A DNA stretch of 64,000 nt from Dichomitus squalens LYAD-421 SS1 (taxonomy: Eukaryota > Basidiomycota > Agaricomycetes > Polyporales > Polyporaceae): assembly GCF_000275845.1 (NCBI RefSeq), contig NW_006766895.1, forward strand, positions 480,287-544,286, in the 5' to 3' direction. This document shows positions 63,427 through 64,000 of the stretch, piece by piece (the stretch's first letter is position 1; every line of letters starts with the position of its first letter). A program made the translations under genes and the position numbers. The notes under the pieces were generated by a model that had not been told where the DNA came from, ran no database searches, and saw only the letters and a program-made list of their open reading frames with translations.

Positions 63427-64000
63427 CTAGTTGTCCGGCTTGACGGTCACCTCGGCCTCAGTGTACACGACCGTGTTGAACTGACCAGGCTCCTGGTACG
63501 TGCTCACTGTGCCGTCCGGGAGCCGGAGCGTGACCGTCGCGATGTAGTTCGCATGGCCCACGCCCTGCTGGCAGAACGAGCTCGCCGTAATGCCCTCGCC
63601 CGGCTGGAGCTCGCCCGAAATCCCCCAGCCGACGCTCTTCTCGAACGACGTCGATGTGCTCGTCTCCTGCGTACTGGTGTTCTGCCACGAATATCCATCT
63701 CCGAATTTACCACCAACTCCGAACAGTTCGGCGGAAACCTCGGCGTTAACAGAGAATCCGTACGTGGTCGTGGTCGACTGGGTGAACGTGGTCGTCTCGG
63801 TGCGCTTCACCTCGTTACTGAACGTCCACGGGAGGCTCGCCTTCGCGTTGGGCGGGTTGTAGTAGTGTATGCTGTCGAGGTCCTGCCGGGAGATGCCGGT
63901 GTTGCTCCCTGTGAGGGGAGGGTTGTAGACTACGTTGGAGATGGAGATGGACTGGACTGAGCCATTAAGGAAGACGGGCCCGAGCATATCAATTTCCAAC
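63427..64000 (-). CDS. C-terminal part of an aerolysin/ETX-MTX-like pore-forming protein (truncated by window edge)
   Basis: The frame is open from the right edge to a stop at 63427 and covers the last 190 residues; its start lies outside the window. Features: SLPWTFSNEV followed by a long Ser/Thr-rich alternating stretch, a short glycine-containing turn (FGVGGKFG), and a second Ser/Thr-rich strand ending in SVGWGISGELQPGEG. This two-strand amphipathic pattern is characteristic of the membrane-inserting domain of aerolysin-type beta-pore-formers, which fungi encode both as lectin-linked haemolysins and as stand-alone proteins. No catalytic motif is expected. The receptor-binding part, if any, is off the window. 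It could be defensive or a self-nonself factor; function is not shown. Confidence 0.7.
   Translation of the reverse strand, partial: LEIDMLGPVFLNGSVQSISISNVVYNPPLTGSNTGISRQDLDSIHYYNPPNAKASLPWTFSNEVKRTETTTFTQSTTTTYGFSVNAEVSAELFGVGGKFGDGYSWQNTSTQETSTSTSFEKSVGWGISGELQPGEGITASSFCQQGVGHANYIATVTLRLPDGTVSTYQEPGQFNTVVYTEAEVTVKPDN

Overview
The window is nuclear DNA of a filamentous basidiomycete, most likely an Agaricomycete (wood-rot or polypore type). The reasons are intron-dense genes with introns of about 45-70 nt, a single-chain pentafunctional AROM, a fungal Zn2Cys6 regulator, expanded F-box/LRR genes, a type I metacaspase and a P4 flippase. All gene models were spliced by hand by following reading frame, GT-AG (occasionally GC-AG) borders and family conservation. 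Nearly every model closes in frame from ATG to stop.

Layout. 0.7-3.7 kb: secreted DUF5695 glycoside-hydrolase-like protein (+). 3.9-6.0 kb: ferric reductase (-). 6.8-8.9 kb: external alternative NADH dehydrogenase (-). 9.7-15.1 kb: AROM of the shikimate pathway (+), divergent from the NADH dehydrogenase. 15.1-20.5 kb: a gene-poor stretch with only fragments. 20.5-22.9 kb: second ferric reductase (+). 24.5-26.9 kb: secreted carboxylesterase (+). 27.5-29.3 kb: F-box gene (+). 29.7-33.3 kb: Zn2Cys6 transcription factor (-). 33.7-34.9 kb: two identical 181-bp direct repeats exactly 1000 bp apart, enclosing a dead ABC-F ATPase fragment. 35.5-36.9 kb: mitochondrial dicarboxylate carrier (-). 38.1-39.9 kb: broken inverted copy of the 27.5-kb F-box gene. 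40.6-42.4 kb: another F-box gene (-). 43.2-45.1 kb: pepsin-like aspartic protease with an apparent frameshift (-). 45.3 kb: intron-containing tRNA-Asn. 45.9-48.3 kb: 19-exon metacaspase (-). 49.3-55.4 kb: Dnf1-type phospholipid flippase (-). 56.7-58.5 kb: F-box/LRR gene (-). 59.4-61.1 kb: SMP-30/lactonohydrolase (+). 61.2-62.3 kb: acidic Bud21/Utp16-like nucleolar protein (-). 63.4 kb to the right edge: C-terminal part of an aerolysin-like pore-forming protein (-).

The genes do not form a pathway cluster. Housekeeping genes (AROM, NDE, DIC, flippase, metacaspase, Utp16-like) alternate with accessory ones (secreted hydrolases, reductases, F-box copies, pore-former). The most dynamic part is 27-42 kb: an inverted F-box segmental duplication flanks a regulator, a carrier and the repeat-bounded ABC-F relic. 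No CRISPR, no bacterial feature and no intact transposase or reverse transcriptase was seen.
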